In this document: positions 63,277-64,000 of the stretch, piece after piece | Layout of the letters: each line of letters starts with the position of its first letter | How positions within the stretch are numbered: the stretch's first letter is position 1 | From: Fuerstiella sp. | Lineage (GTDB): Bacteria; Planctomycetota; Planctomycetia; Planctomycetales; Planctomycetaceae | Length of the DNA: 64,000 bases | NCBI GenBank assembly: GCA_022843805.1 | Contig: JALHMY010000048.1 | Span: 1-64,000 of the forward strand | Reading direction: 5' to 3' | Notes under the pieces: generated by a model | The model's input: the letters and a program-made list of their open reading frames with translations, nothing else | What the model was told of the DNA's origin: nothing | Database searches by the model: none | Translations under genes and position numbers: made by a program

Positions 63277-64000
63277 CTACATTTTCTTCCGGATTATTTT
63301 TGAAGGCAGTTTGAGGCCGAGTCGATCGAGCAGGATTTCCTGATGGTCGCTGGGCCAGGAAATGCATCGGGTTCGAATCTCAGGTCCGGCGCGAGTCGGT
63401 AGAACAACATCCATCGAACGGATCTCCGAAAGTTCCGAAAGTACCCGGCGTGGTTCGCTTCCCAGGCCGGCTCGGTCGCAGAGCTGCCCCAGAGTTTTCC
63501 ACAGCACATAAGCAAGGAAACAAACGAAGATATGAGCGAGGACGCGTTCTTCCTTCTGATGCCAGATCGGGCGGATCGACAGGTCGCTCTTGTGGATCCG
63601 AAAGGCCGCTTCTGCTTCGGTCAATTGAATGTACGCTTTCCAGAGTTCTTCGTCTGACCAGTCGGCGACGTTGGTGCGGAGCAGGTAGCATCCCGCACTC
63701 AGTGTCGTCCAGTCTCGAGTGACTTCGACCTTTGACCATTCAATGCGAGCGGCTCCTTTGTCGGTCTTTGTCACCTTCACATCAAACAGCTTTGACGCGC
63801 GAGAGTTCTTGCCGAGCATACTGCCAATCTCGCGTTCCCCCGCAGCGTAGCGCAGAAGCGAACAGGGCATGGGATCGCGTGCCTGTTTTTCGCAGCGTGT
63901 CTTCAGTCGTTTGATTCTGGCCATGGCACAACCTTGACTTCGAGTCCATCACGGATGCTGTGCCAGTCTTCTTTCAGTATCTTCTGTTCGAACTTTTTCA
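63277..64000 (-). mobile_element. IS1634-type (IS4 superfamily) transposase, partial and probably broken
   Basis: The C-terminal ~215 residues (63277-63924) include [59 protein letters not shown] (the E of the DDE set with K, IS4-superfamily YREK type) and [18 protein letters not shown], all standard for IS1634 transposases. The bases at 63925-64000 encode [20 protein letters not shown] in another phase, which hits a stop two codons later, and the stretch between the VKVV motif and the [10 protein letters not shown] region is shorter than in intact members. So a frameshift or deletion lies near 63920. The 5' part is outside the window. Confidence 0.75.

Noticed and set aside
63369-63390. A tRNA T-loop-like GGTTCGAATCTC sequence
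   Set aside because: It lies inside the transposase gene, and no matching acceptor stem or anticodon arm is found around it.

Overview
The window looks like a chromosomal segment of a marine or soil planctomycete (phylum Planctomycetota). The evidence is a TIGR02999-type ECF sigma factor, a Ser/Thr kinase fused to WD40 repeats, a DUF1571 protein, a PEP-CTERM protein, a giant surface protein with an N-terminal ERRSLLT-type motif, a sialate O-acetylesterase-like enzyme, moderate-to-high GC content and sparse, mostly monocistronic gene organisation with long repeat-rich spacers. Housekeeping anchors are gatA/gatC, hrpA, a cob(I)alamin adenosyltransferase and a hibernation-factor homologue. No tRNA, rRNA or CRISPR array was recognised.

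Region by region. 1-3.8 kb is an eroded RHS/polymorphic-toxin locus on the minus strand: a 5'-truncated RHS core with a toxin tip and its overlapping immunity gene, then a decayed RHS linker, then a Hint-papain-like toxin interrupted by an in-frame TGA with its immunity gene, then two further small genes at the edge. 3.9-9.8 kb holds a secreted protein, a secreted alpha/beta hydrolase, a HAD-like phosphatase, a remnant of a ferredoxin-NADP reductase and about 1.1 kb of repeats without genes. 9.98-16.4 kb is a plus-strand cluster: an unusual methyltransferase/His-rich/DsrE fusion protein followed by an RND efflux adaptor and an RND permease that carries an in-frame TAG. 16.9-22.3 kb contains an SRPBCC protein, a 185-bp tandem array and an arsenic operon on the minus strand (arsR, a fused arsM-arsD, two-domain arsA). 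22.4-33.2 kb holds hrpA, an orphan ABC ATPase, two SDR oxidoreductases, a secreted glycosidase-like propeller, gatC-gatA and a second copy of the 185-bp array.

33.8-48.9 kb carries HPF/RaiA, a small tail-anchored protein, RidA, a secreted calcineurin-like phosphoesterase, PduO-type adenosyltransferase, a DUF1571 protein, an unknown protein, a GT2/ATP-grasp pair, glutathione peroxidase, a heme-copper oxidase subunit III-like protein, a TPR-containing exported protein, a GxxExxY gene embedded in a 104-bp repeat array, and TspO. 49-64 kb is almost entirely minus strand: a nitrilase-like amidase with an M24 peptidase, a two-domain SGNH esterase, then sigma factor, PEP-CTERM protein and Ser/Thr-kinase/WD40 in one direction (a probable signalling unit), a 1100-residue surface protein and an IS1634-type transposase remnant.

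Two features run through the whole window. First, a ~105-bp palindromic MITE-like element is present in four copies, two of which overlap a TAA stop codon. Second, at least three otherwise intact reading frames are interrupted by a single in-frame stop, and several others survive only as fragments, so gene decay by point mutation (or sequence error) is frequent. The best candidates for something new are the methyltransferase/His-rich/DsrE fusion beside an RND pump, the ArsM-ArsD fusion, the two-slot variable tandem arrays, and the GxxExxY gene in its repeat array.
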